Position numbers and translations under genes: made by a program. Below the pieces are notes generated by a model. The model did not search any database and was not told the origin of the DNA. It saw only the letters and a program-made list of their open reading frames with translations. From Sphingomonadaceae bacterium (GTDB taxonomy: Bacteria > Pseudomonadota > Alphaproteobacteria > Sphingomonadales > Sphingomonadaceae), in the NCBI GenBank assembly GCA_947463325.1, contig CANHQT010000002.1:62001-126000 (forward strand): a stretch of DNA of 64,000 nt, written 5' to 3'. This document shows, one piece after another, positions 52,208 through 60,948 of this stretch. Position 1 is the first letter of the stretch. Every line of letters starts with the position of its first letter.

Positions 52208-55078
52208 ATGACGATGGATTACGCGGGTCTAGAATTCGAACCCCAGGCCGGTCCCAGCTGGCAGCGCAACGGCTGGCCGCTTGATGCGGCGGATGAGCTC
52301 ACTGCCGGGCTCGACCCGATGCAGATGCAGGTTGCGGTAAAGGCGGCTGCGGCGAAGTCGGGCGCAAGCCTTTCCGAAGCCGAGGTGGCCGCGGCGGCGG
52401 GTGACTCTATCCGCGCCATGCTGCTGATCCGCACCTATCGTGTGCGCGGCCATCTTGCTGCCGATCTTGATCCGCTCGGCGTTCAAAAACAGGAAGTCCC
52501 GGCCGATCTCAGCCCGGAGTATCACGGCTTTTCCGGCGCGGACCTCGACAAGCCGGTCTATCTCGGCGGCGCGCTGGGCCTTGAAAAGGCGACGATCCGC
52601 GAGCTGGTCGACATTTTGCGCGCCAACTACTGCGGCAAAGTCGGCCTCGAATATATGCACATCGCCGATGTCGAGGAACGGCGCTTCCTGCAGGACCGGT
52701 TCGAGGGCGCTGACAAGAGCATCGACTTCACCCCGCAGGGCAAGAAGGCGATCCTCAACAAGGTGATCGAAGGGGAGGAATATGAAAAATTCCTCGCCCG
52801 CAAATATGTCGGCACCAAACGCTTCGGGCTCGACGGCGGGGAATCGATGATCCCCGCGCTGGAGGCGGTGATCAAATATGGCGGCCAGCTGGGCGTCAAG
52901 GAAATCGTCTATGGCATGGCGCACCGCGGGCGGCTCAACGTCCTCGCGAACGTGATGGCCAAGCCCTATCGCGTCATCTTCCACGAATTTCAGGGCGGCA
53001 CGGCCAACCCCGAGGATGTGGGCGGCTCGGGCGACGTCAAATATCACCTCGGCACCAGCACCGACCGCGAGTTCGACGGCATTTCGGTGCACATGAGCCT
53101 GGTCCCCAACCCCAGCCACTTGGAAGCGGTAAACCCGGTCGTGCTCGGCAAGGTGCGCGCGCAGCAGCTGTGGCGCGACGATCTTGGCAAGGGCAAGCAC
53201 AAGCAGGTGCTGCCGGTGCTGATCCACGGCGACGCAGCTTTTGCCGGGCAGGGCATTGTCTGGGAATGCCTCGGCTTCTCCGGCATCCGCGGCTATAACA
53301 CCGGCGGCTGTATCCACTTCATCGTCAACAACCAGATCGGGTTCACGACCAGCCCGCAGTTCGCGCGCTCCTCGCCCTATCCGTCGGACGTGGCAAAGGG
53401 CGTGCAGGCGCCCATCCTCCATGTGAACGGCGATGACCCCGAGGCGGTGACCTTCGCCTGCAAGCTCGCCATCGATTTCCGTCAGCGCTTCGGCCGGGAC
53501 ATCGTGATCGACATGTGGTGCTATCGCCGCTTCGGCCACAATGAGGGCGACGAGCCGAGCTTCACCCAACCGTTGATGTACGCCAAGATCCGGCAGCACC
53601 CGCCGGTTTCGCAGCTCTACAGCGCGCGTTTGAAGGCCGAAGGCGTGATCGCTGACGGCGAGGTGGAGGGTATGCGCGCCACCTTTGTTGAGCGGCTGGA
53701 AGAAGAATTCACCGCTGCCACCGGCTATAAGGCGAACAAGGCCGATTGGTTCGCCGGCCGCTGGTCGGGCCTCCACATGCCTGCGGATGAGGAAAACGCC
53801 CGCCGCAACATCGCCACCGGCGTGACCGAAAAGCTGTTCGACGCGATCGGCCGCACGCTGACCACGATCCCCGAAGGGCTTGAGGTGCACAAGACGCTGC
53901 GCCGTGTGATCGATGGGCGTGCCGCCATGTTCAAGGCACCTGCCGATCAGGAAGTGTTCGACTGGGCGACCGCGGAAAGCCTCGCCTTCGGCACGCTCCT
54001 CTCCGAAGGCTATCAGGTGCGCCTGTCCGGCCAGGATTCAGGTCGCGGCACTTTCAGCCAGCGCCATGCGGTGTGGGTCGATCAGGCGACAGAGGAAAAA
54101 TACATCCCCCTCACCACCGTGCCGCACGGCCGGTTCGAGGTGCTCGATAGCCCGCTCTCCGAATATGGCGTGCTCGGCTTCGAATATGGCTATGCGATGG
54201 CTGATCCCAAGGCGCTGGTGCTGTGGGAAGCGCAGTTTGGCGATTTCGCCAACGGTGCGCAGATCATGATCGATCAGTTCATCGCCGCGGGCGAGGCCAA
54301 GTGGCTGCGCGCCAACGGCCTCGTGATGCTGCTGCCCCACGGCTATGAAGGGCAGGGCCCGGAGCACAGCTCGGCCCGCCTCGAACGCTTCCTGCAATTG
54401 TGCGCGGGGGATAACATCCAGGTCTGCAACATTTCGACGCCCAGCAACTATTTCCATGTGCTGCGCCGTCAGATGCTGCGCCCGTTCCGCAAGCCGCTGG
54501 TGATCATGACGCCCAAGTCGCTGCTGCGGCACAAGCTGGCGGTCAGCCTGCGGTCGGACTTCATCGGGGAAAGCCATTTCCGCCGTATCATGTCCGATCG
54601 GACGCCGCCGGCCGACACTGCGGTGAAGCGCGTTGTGCTCTGTTCGGGCAAGGTCGGCTATGACCTCATCGAAGCGCGTGATGCTGCGGAACTCGATGAC
54701 ACGACCGTGATCCGCATCGAACAGCTCTATCCCTTCCCCGGTGAGCCGCTGGCGGTGCGCTTGGCGCGCATGCCGAACCTCGAGGAAGTGGTGTGGGCGC
54801 AGGAAGAACCGCGCAACAATGGCGCCTGGTTCTTCGTTGAACCCTATATTGAGGAAGCGCTGAAGGCGGCGGGCAAGGGCGGCATGCGTGCGCGCTATGC
54901 TGGCCGGGCTGCAGCCGCTTCACCCGCCACCGGCCTGATGAGCCGCCACCAGACCGAGCAGGCGGCGTTGGTCGCCGACGCGCTGGGCCTGAATGTGCGC
55001 GCTGAAATCCGGCGCACCAAGGCGCAGGGCGGGGCTTCGGCATCGAAGCCCAAGTCAGGCGGCAAGGCGGGGGCGTAA
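52208..55078 (+). CDS. sucA: 2-oxoglutarate dehydrogenase E1 component
   Basis: A 956-residue thiamine-diphosphate decarboxylase, first enzyme of the 2-oxoglutarate dehydrogenase complex. Blocks: FSLEGGES-like FGLDGGESMIPALEAVI, YGMAHRGRLNVLANVMAKP, YHLGTSTDRE, VHMSLVPNPSHLEAVNPVVL (part), VLIHGDAAFAGQGIVWE, NNQIGFTTSP, the TPP region VIDMWCYRRFGHNEGDEPSF, and the C-terminal LLPHGYEGQGPEHSSARLER and WAQEEPRNNGAW. ATG codons at 52208 and 52214 are both possible starts. Paired with sucB and lpd downstream. Confidence 0.97.
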   Translation: MTMDYAGLEFEPQAGPSWQRNGWPLDAADELTAGLDPMQMQVAVKAAAAKSGASLSEAEVAAAAGDSIRAMLLIRTYRVRGHLAADLDPLGVQKQEVPADLSPEYHGFSGADLDKPVYLGGALGLEKATIRELVDILRANYCGKVGLEYMHIADVEERRFLQDRFEGADKSIDFTPQGKKAILNKVIEGEEYEKFLARKYVGTKRFGLDGGESMIPALEAVIKYGGQLGVKEIVYGMAHRGRLNVLANVMAKPYRVIFHEFQGGTANPEDVGGSGDVKYHLGTSTDREFDGISVHMSLVPNPSHLEAVNPVVLGKVRAQQLWRDDLGKGKHKQVLPVLIHGDAAFAGQGIVWECLGFSGIRGYNTGGCIHFIVNNQIGFTTSPQFARSSPYPSDVAKGVQAPILHVNGDDPEAVTFACKLAIDFRQRFGRDIVIDMWCYRRFGHNEGDEPSFTQPLMYAKIRQHPPVSQLYSARLKAEGVIADGEVEGMRATFVERLEEEFTAATGYKANKADWFAGRWSGLHMPADEENARRNIATGVTEKLFDAIGRTLTTIPEGLEVHKTLRRVIDGRAAMFKAPADQEVFDWATAESLAFGTLLSEGYQVRLSGQDSGRGTFSQRHAVWVDQATEEKYIPLTTVPHGRFEVLDSPLSEYGVLGFEYGYAMADPKALVLWEAQFGDFANGAQIMIDQFIAAGEAKWLRANGLVMLLPHGYEGQGPEHSSARLERFLQLCAGDNIQVCNISTPSNYFHVLRRQMLRPFRKPLVIMTPKSLLRHKLAVSLRSDFIGESHFRRIMSDRTPPADTAVKRVVLCSGKVGYDLIEARDAAELDDTTVIRIEQLYPFPGEPLAVRLARMPNLEEVVWAQEEPRNNGAWFFVEPYIEEALKAAGKGGMRARYAGRAAAASPATGLMSRHQTEQAALVADALGLNVRAEIRRTKAQGGASASKPKSGGKAGA

Positions 55079-55090
55079 AGGAGCAGGATG

Positions 55091-55154
55091 TGCCCCTGTG
55101 AAGGCAGGGGCCCATCACCAAAGGTATCAGCTGGGCCCCTGCCTTTTGCAGGGG
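55091..55154. repeat. Paired REP-like palindromes between sucA and sucB
   Basis: CCCCTG-TGAAGG-CAGGGG (55093-55110) and CCCCTG-CCTTTTG-CAGGGG (near 55136-55154) stand 25 bases apart and are related to each other in opposite orientation (GGGGCCC and GGGCCCC junctions), like a bacterial interspersed mosaic pair. They fill the whole 99-bp gap up to the sucB ribosome binding site. Confidence 0.7.
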
Positions 55155-55177
55155 TACATGAAAGAGCAGAGGCTATC

Positions 55178-56395
55178 ATGGCAAGCGAAGTCAAAGTGCC
55201 CGTGCTGGGTGAATCGGTGAGCGAAGCGACGGTCGGCCAATGGCTGAAAAAGCCGGGTGAGGCTGTGGCGCTGGATGAGCCGATTGCGAGCCTCGAAACA
55301 GACAAGGTCGCGGTCGAAGTGCCGAGCCCGGTTGCCGGCGTGATGGGCCAGCAGCTTGCTGCCGAAGGCGATACCGTCTCGGTCGGCGCGGTGATCGCGG
55401 TGATAGAGGATTCAGGCACTGCGGTTGCCGCAGCGCCGGCCGCTGCCGCGCCTGCTGCCGCTGCTGCGGCTCCGGCCGCGCCCGCAGTCACTGGCGAAGT
55501 GCCGGCGCTGTCGCCTGCCGTGCGGCGTGCGGTGCTGGAAACCGGCATCGACCCCACATCGATCAAGGGCACCGGCAAGGATGGCCGCCTGACCAAGGAA
55601 GATGTGATGGAAGCCGCCAAGAAGGCGGGAGATGCGCCTGCGCCTGCGGCCTCCGCACCGGCAGCAGCGGCGGCGCCCGTCGCGGCCAAGGGTGGCCGCA
55701 CAGAGGAACGCGTCAAGATGACGCGCCTGCGCCAGACCATCGCCCGTCGCCTCAAGGAGGCGCAGGATACGGCAGCGATGCTGACGACCTTCAATGACGT
55801 CGACATGACGGAAGTGATCGCCGCCCGCGCCCGTTACAAGGATCTGTTCGAAAAGAAGCACAATGTCCGCCTCGGCTTCATGGGCTTCTTCACCCGTGCG
55901 GTGGCGCTGGCGGCACGCGATGTGCCCTCGGTCAACGCCCGCATCGATGGGGACGAGATCGTCTATCACGATTATCTCGACGTCTCGGTCGCGGTCAGCG
56001 CACCCAACGGCCTTGTCGTGCCGGTGATCCGCAATGCGGAAAGCCTGTCCTTTGCCGAGATTGAAAAGACCATCGGGGATTTCGGCGCGCGGGCAAAGGC
56101 CGGCACGCTGAAGATGGAAGAGATGCAGGGCGGCACCTTCACCATCTCCAACGGCGGTGTGTTCGGCAGCCTCATGTCCACCCCGATCATCAACCCGCCG
56201 CAGTCGGCGGTGCTCGGCCTCCACCGTATCGAGGACCGGCCGGTGGTGCGCGGCGGCCAGGTGGTCGTGCGTCCGATGATGTATCTTGCGCTTTCCTATG
56301 ACCATCGCCTGATCGACGGACGCGAGGCCGTCACCTTCCTCGTCCGCGTCAAGGAAGCGATCGAGGATCCGATGCGTTTGCTGGTCGATCTGTGA
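55178..56395 (+). CDS. sucB: Dihydrolipoyl succinyltransferase (E2 of 2-oxoglutarate dehydrogenase)
   Basis: A 405-residue E2 core enzyme. Lipoyl domain with the modified Lys in [18 protein letters not shown], an Ala/Pro hinge ([18 protein letters not shown]), the peripheral-subunit-binding segment [20 protein letters not shown], a second flexible linker, and the catalytic domain: [53 protein letters not shown] and the active-site His in [14 protein letters not shown]. The start [16 protein letters not shown] is the family start. It follows sucA through a repeat-filled gap and precedes lpd. Confidence 0.97.
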   Translation: MASEVKVPVLGESVSEATVGQWLKKPGEAVALDEPIASLETDKVAVEVPSPVAGVMGQQLAAEGDTVSVGAVIAVIEDSGTAVAAAPAAAAPAAAAAAPAAPAVTGEVPALSPAVRRAVLETGIDPTSIKGTGKDGRLTKEDVMEAAKKAGDAPAPAASAPAAAAAPVAAKGGRTEERVKMTRLRQTIARRLKEAQDTAAMLTTFNDVDMTEVIAARARYKDLFEKKHNVRLGFMGFFTRAVALAARDVPSVNARIDGDEIVYHDYLDVSVAVSAPNGLVVPVIRNAESLSFAEIEKTIGDFGARAKAGTLKMEEMQGGTFTISNGGVFGSLMSTPIINPPQSAVLGLHRIEDRPVVRGGQVVVRPMMYLALSYDHRLIDGREAVTFLVRVKEAIEDPMRLLVDL

Positions 56396-56430
56396 GCGTG
56401 AGCCCGAAGCAGGCCTGAAGGAAAAGCAAA

Positions 56431-57831
56431 ATGGCTGACTACGACTATGACCTTCTCGTCATCGGCGCCGGGCCGGGCGGCTATGTCGCGGCGATCCGGG
56501 CGGCGCAGCTGGGGCTGAAGACGGCCTGTGTGGAAAGCCGCGAGACGCTGGGCGGCACCTGCCTCAATGTCGGCTGTATCCCGTCCAAGGCGCTGCTTCA
56601 TGCCTCCGAACTTTATGAGGAAGTGGCCGGCGGCCATCTCGCCAAGTTCGGCATGAGCTTCGGCAAGCCTTCGGTCGATGTCCCCGCGATGATCGCGGAA
56701 AAGCAGAAGGCGGTCGATGAACTGACCGGTGGTATCGCTTTCCTGTTCAAGAAGAATAAGGTCGATTGGCTGAAGGGCCGTGCCGCCTTCACCTCGGCAG
56801 ACACAGTCGATGTCGCTGGCAAGAGCTATCGCGCGAAGAATATCATCATCGCCACCGGCTCCAGCGTGACCCCGCTGCCGGGCGTCGATGTGGACAATGC
56901 CAAGGGCATTGTTGTGGATTCGACCGGCGCGCTGACCCTCCCCAAGGTGCCGGGCCATATGGTCGTGATCGGCGGCGGTGTGATCGGGCTGGAACTCGGC
57001 AGCGTGTGGCGGCGCCTCGGCGCCAAGGTGACCGTGGTCGAATATCTCGACCAGATCCTGCCCGGCATGGACGGCGACATCCGCAAGGAAGCCGCGAAAA
57101 TCTTCAAAAAGCAGGGCATGGAGATCCGCACCGGCACCAAGGTGACCGGCTGCACGGTCAAGGGCGCGAAGGCGACGTTGACGATGGAACCTGCCGCCGG
57201 CGGCGCGTCCGAAACGATCGACGCCGATGTCGTGCTGGTCGCGATCGGGCGGCGTCCGAATACCGAAGGGCTGGCGCTCGATAAGGCGGGCCTCACCGTC
57301 AATGCGCGCGGGCAGATCGAAACCGACCATGATTTCCGCACCAGCGTGCCCGGCATCTGGGCGATCGGTGATGTCATTCCCGGCCCGATGCTCGCGCACA
57401 AGGCCGAGGATGAAGGCATCGCCTGCGCGGAAAATGTCGCGGGTCTCACCGGCATCATCAATCATGATGTGATCCCCAGCGTGGTCTACACCTTCCCCGA
57501 AATCGCCGGGGTTGGCCTGACCGAAGAACAGGCCGCCGCCAAAACCACGATCAAAGTCGGCAAGTTCCCGATGATGGCCAACAGCCGCGCCAAGACCAAC
57601 CGTCAGACCGATGGTCTGGTGAAGGTCATCGCCGATGCCGAAACCGACCGCGTGCTCGGCGTGTGGATTATCGCCAGCGTCGCCGGCACGATGATCGCCG
57701 AGGCCTGCGTTGCGATGGAATTCGGCGCGACCAGCGAAGACATCGCCTACACCTGCCACGCCCACCCGACCCATGCCGAAGCGCTCAAGGAAGCGGCGAT
57801 GGGCGTTCAGGGCAAGCCGATCCACATTTGA
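56431..57831 (+). CDS. lpdA: Dihydrolipoyl dehydrogenase (E3)
   Basis: A 466-residue flavoprotein reoxidising lipoyl groups with NAD. FAD motif DLLVIGAGPGGYVAAIRAA, redox-active disulfide in GGTCLNVGCIPSKALLH, NAD motif VVIGGGVIGLELGSVWRRLG, second FAD contact IWAIGDVIPGPMLAHKAEDE, and the C-terminal His-Glu pair in CHAHPTHAEALKEA. Its place after sucB suggests service to the 2-oxoglutarate complex, possibly to pyruvate and branched-chain complexes too. Confidence 0.97.
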   Translation: MADYDYDLLVIGAGPGGYVAAIRAAQLGLKTACVESRETLGGTCLNVGCIPSKALLHASELYEEVAGGHLAKFGMSFGKPSVDVPAMIAEKQKAVDELTGGIAFLFKKNKVDWLKGRAAFTSADTVDVAGKSYRAKNIIIATGSSVTPLPGVDVDNAKGIVVDSTGALTLPKVPGHMVVIGGGVIGLELGSVWRRLGAKVTVVEYLDQILPGMDGDIRKEAAKIFKKQGMEIRTGTKVTGCTVKGAKATLTMEPAAGGASETIDADVVLVAIGRRPNTEGLALDKAGLTVNARGQIETDHDFRTSVPGIWAIGDVIPGPMLAHKAEDEGIACAENVAGLTGIINHDVIPSVVYTFPEIAGVGLTEEQAAAKTTIKVGKFPMMANSRAKTNRQTDGLVKVIADAETDRVLGVWIIASVAGTMIAEACVAMEFGATSEDIAYTCHAHPTHAEALKEAAMGVQGKPIHI

Positions 57832-57913
57832 GGGTGATGACGGGCAGTCGCCGCACGGCGGGTATATAGGTCAAACACTTGCGTCGGCGCGCTCCAGGCG
57901 GCAGTCAGGCTGG

Positions 57914-58816
57914 ATGACTGAACTGACCCGCACCACCACCGCCAATGGCATCACCATCGCCTATGAAGATCATGGGCCTGCCGATGCGCCGCCCATCCTT
58001 CTCGTCATGGGGCTGGGCGGGCAATTGACGCTATGGCCGATTGAGTTGGTGGAGGCGCTGGTGGCGCGCGGTTTCCGCGTCATCCGTTATGACAATCGCG
58101 ATGTCGGCCTCTCCCACAAGCATGAGGTGGGCGGCGTCCCCAACATCCGCTGGATGCTGGTCAAATCGCTGCTGCGCCTGCCGGTGCGCGCGCCCTATGC
58201 GTTGGCTGACATGGCCGCCGACGGTGTCGGGCTGCTCGACGCGCTGGGGATAGACAAGGCGCACATTGTCGGCGCGTCGATGGGCGGCATGATTGCGCAG
58301 CATATCGCCGCACGCCACGGCCACCGTGCGCATACGATGACCTCGATCATGTCGACCACCGGCAACCGTCGCCTGCCGCGCGCGAAGCCGGAGGCGATGA
58401 AGATGTTGCTGCAACGGCCGCAGACCACCGACCCCGAGGAACTGGTCGCTTTCTCGGTCAGGGCCGCGCGCGCCATTGGCAGCCCCGGATATCCGGCGGC
58501 GCAGGAACGGTTGGAGGCACAGGTGCGCGCCAATCATGCGCGTAGCTGGTATCCGCAAGGCTTCGTGCGGCAGATGGCGGCGATTGTCGCCGATGGCGAC
58601 CGGCGGTCGATGCTGCGATCCGTCAGCGTGCCGACGCTGGTTGTGCATGGAGAGGATGACCCGCTCGTTCCCGTCGCGGGCGCGCATGATACCGCCGCGC
58701 ACATAGCCGGGGCAAAGCTCCACCTCATCCCCGGCATGGGCCATGACCTGCCGGTCGAGCTGGTCGAAGAGATGGCGGACGTGATCGCGGGGCATGCGCG
58801 TGCCGTTACCGGCTGA
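57914..58816 (+). CDS. Alpha/beta fold hydrolase
   Basis: A 300-residue cytosolic hydrolase of the RsbQ/haloalkane-dehalogenase-like branch. It shows ILLVMGLGGQLTLWP (oxyanion loop), VIRYDNRDVGLSH, the nucleophile elbow HIVGASMGGMIAQHIAA with Ser, acid in VVHGEDDPLVPV and base in IPGMGHDLP. Sequence of this type (YDNRDVGLS, GASMGGMIAQ) is common among sphingomonad and actinobacterial hydrolases with unknown substrates. The start follows lpd by 83 bp. Confidence 0.88.
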   Translation: MTELTRTTTANGITIAYEDHGPADAPPILLVMGLGGQLTLWPIELVEALVARGFRVIRYDNRDVGLSHKHEVGGVPNIRWMLVKSLLRLPVRAPYALADMAADGVGLLDALGIDKAHIVGASMGGMIAQHIAARHGHRAHTMTSIMSTTGNRRLPRAKPEAMKMLLQRPQTTDPEELVAFSVRAARAIGSPGYPAAQERLEAQVRANHARSWYPQGFVRQMAAIVADGDRRSMLRSVSVPTLVVHGEDDPLVPVAGAHDTAAHIAGAKLHLIPGMGHDLPVELVEEMADVIAGHARAVTG

Positions 58817-58871
58817 GACAGCGCCGAGGCAGTAGAAGGACCTTATTGCGCACCTGCGCGATTATGGCAGG

Positions 58872-60206
58872 ATGCACGGCATGACCGCAGATCTTGCCAG
58901 CATCGCGGCGCGTGTGCGCCATCAGGCAGAGGCGCTGCCCGCGCTCTACAGCCGCTTTGATTTCGATGTCGCGCCAGAACGCTGGGCCGACGCTCCGGGT
59001 GACGTGACGGAGCTGGGGCGGGCCAAGGGCGTCACGCGCGCGCCCTATCTGGCCGATGGCGCGCTGATCGCACGGATCCGCGAATACACCATGCTCGGCG
59101 ATGCGGAGGGCGATGCCTATGCCGCGCTGATGCCCAAGCTGGGTTTCCAGCGCACCGTGGCGCTGCTGGTCGAAGCGTGCGAGCGCGGGGTGGAGGCAGT
59201 CGAGGACGCGCCTCCCGAACTCGTCGCCCTCATTCGCGCGATGGAGGCGCGGCCCGACTGGGTGGACATGGGCCTGGTGGCAGAGGGCGCCGCTTATGAA
59301 CGCAACGCCACAGCCAACCTCTCGCCTTTCCTCATCCGCGGCGCATTCATCGCCACCTTCCTCAACAAATATTCCGCGCTGCCGATGGCGCTCACCGGCA
59401 CTCTGTCGCACGCCACTGCCGCGCGGCGGGTGAAAGAAACCGCGACCTTCTTTGCCACCACCACGCTGCCCGGCGCGCTCGACCGCTTCGGGCCGGGCTT
59501 CAAGGCGGCGGCGATGGTGCGCCTGATGCATTCGATGGTGCGGGTGAATGTGCTGTCGCGCGAAGGGCTGTGGGATGCTGCGGCCTATGGCGTTCCCATC
59601 CCGCAGCTTGATCAGATGCCGGCCGGCCTCATCCCCGTCTATTTCCTCTCCCTCGAAGTGCTGGGCAAGGGCCGCAAGAGCTTCACCCGCGAAGAACGGG
59701 CGCGGGTCGAGATTGCACGCTACCGCTGCTTCCTGCTCGGCCTGCCGGAGGATTTGCTGGCGGATACGCCGGAGGAGATCGTGCAGATCTGGCGCGCACG
59801 CAGCGCGACCCTGCGCTATGATTATGATGACCGCATCTGCGGCGGCCTGCTGCGCGCGACGATGGAGGCGGAGCTGTCCACCGACCGCCGCTTCAAGGCG
59901 CGGATCATGCGCCGCCTCGAACGATCGGTCAGCCGCGTGTTCTTCGTCCAGGCGTTCCTCAATGGCGATGCCGAGCGTGCGGCCAGCGTCGGCGTCACGG
60001 TGACGCCTGCCGACCGGCTGATCCACGGCGCGACGATGCTCGCGCTGGTCGGGCGGATGGCGGCCTATCGCGTCGCGGCCAAACTGCCTGTGCTGCGAGA
60101 GATTGCCGATGCACGGCTGGTGCGGCGCATCCACCGCCAACTGGAAAGCTACGGCCGCGCCGAATTCACCAGCAATGCGGCCAACTACAGGCCGGCAACC
60201 GCCTGA
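58872..60206 (+). CDS. MpaB-family oxygenase (DUF2236)
   Basis: A 444-residue protein of the DUF2236 family, which includes MpaB (mycophenolic acid oxygenase) and Lcp latex-clearing proteins, heme b oxygenases. The family core is visible: FLIRGAFIATFLNKYSALPM, LTGTLSHATAARRVKETATF, and the helix with the probable proximal His, AAMVRLMHSMVRVNVLSREG. No signal peptide is seen; relatives are membrane-associated or cytosolic. Substrate unknown. The first Met or the one at residue 4 could be the start. The 3' end overlaps the convergent DUF1275 gene by about 22 bp. Confidence 0.87.
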   Translation: MHGMTADLASIAARVRHQAEALPALYSRFDFDVAPERWADAPGDVTELGRAKGVTRAPYLADGALIARIREYTMLGDAEGDAYAALMPKLGFQRTVALLVEACERGVEAVEDAPPELVALIRAMEARPDWVDMGLVAEGAAYERNATANLSPFLIRGAFIATFLNKYSALPMALTGTLSHATAARRVKETATFFATTTLPGALDRFGPGFKAAAMVRLMHSMVRVNVLSREGLWDAAAYGVPIPQLDQMPAGLIPVYFLSLEVLGKGRKSFTREERARVEIARYRCFLLGLPEDLLADTPEEIVQIWRARSATLRYDYDDRICGGLLRATMEAELSTDRRFKARIMRRLERSVSRVFFVQAFLNGDAERAASVGVTVTPADRLIHGATMLALVGRMAAYRVAAKLPVLREIADARLVRRIHRQLESYGRAEFTSNAANYRPATA

Positions 60207-60874
60207 TCCTCTGCAGCTGGCTCAGGCGCGGGCCGCTGTGCCCGTCTGACCTGCCAGCCGAGGGCGAGGGCGAGCGCCGCGGCAAAGGCACCGGCAAACC
60301 ACAGCGTATCGAGCGCGATGCGCCAGTAAAGGCCGACGCCGATCATCCCGCCGCCGAGGAAACTCGCCCACAACAGGGCGGGGCGCAGCGCATCGCGCGG
60401 CGGCCCTTCTCCGCCCACCCAGCGGCCGAGCGCGGTGCCGATCCGCACGAGGGTTCCGGTCATATAGGTGAGGCCGACGGGCGCAGCATCGCCGCGATCG
60501 AACAGGCCGTTGAGCGCGCCCATGGCGGCTGCGAGCAGCAGCATCTGCGTCGCCTGATAGGGTTTGGCGATCAGCGCACACAGCAGGATCAGCGCCCCGA
60601 CCAGGCCGATGACGCGCGCACTGCGCATTGGGCCTGCCCCACGCCCGATCAGGATGGTGGTGGCGACGCCGACAATGAAGCTACCGATCAGCGATGCCGC
60701 GAGCAGCGCGTCGGAAAAATTGCCGCCGATGCCGATGGCCAGCCGGGTGCTGTTGCCGGACATGAAGCTGGCAAAGAATCCGCCCAGAGCGAGGAAAGCG
60801 ACAACATCGACCAACCCGGCCAAAGCGGCGCAGAGCAGGGCGAGGCGGAGCTGGGGTTCGGAAATCTGCTGCAC
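60185..60874 (-). CDS. YoaK family membrane protein (DUF1275)
   Basis: A 229-residue inner-membrane protein with six or seven helices. Family signature LVDVVAFLALGGFFASFMSG followed by NSTRLAIG, and GRWVGGEGPPRDALRPALLW between later helices. DUF1275 proteins are of unknown function. It is separated from sppA by about 75 bp on the same strand. Confidence 0.88.
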   Translation of the reverse strand: MQQISEPQLRLALLCAALAGLVDVVAFLALGGFFASFMSGNSTRLAIGIGGNFSDALLAASLIGSFIVGVATTILIGRGAGPMRSARVIGLVGALILLCALIAKPYQATQMLLLAAAMGALNGLFDRGDAAPVGLTYMTGTLVRIGTALGRWVGGEGPPRDALRPALLWASFLGGGMIGVGLYWRIALDTLWFAGAFAAALALALGWQVRRAQRPAPEPAAEDQAVAGL

Positions 60875-60948
60875 GGGCGTGCATATGGGGTAGAGGTGGC
60901 GTTCGGGGAAGGGGGGTGGCCCGCCTTCATCCTATCGCCACTGCGCTA

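Noticed and set aside
52229-57825. Minus-strand frames of 500-550 codons opposite sucA and lpd
   Set aside because: Antisense shadows of strongly identified enzymes, no start context or domains.
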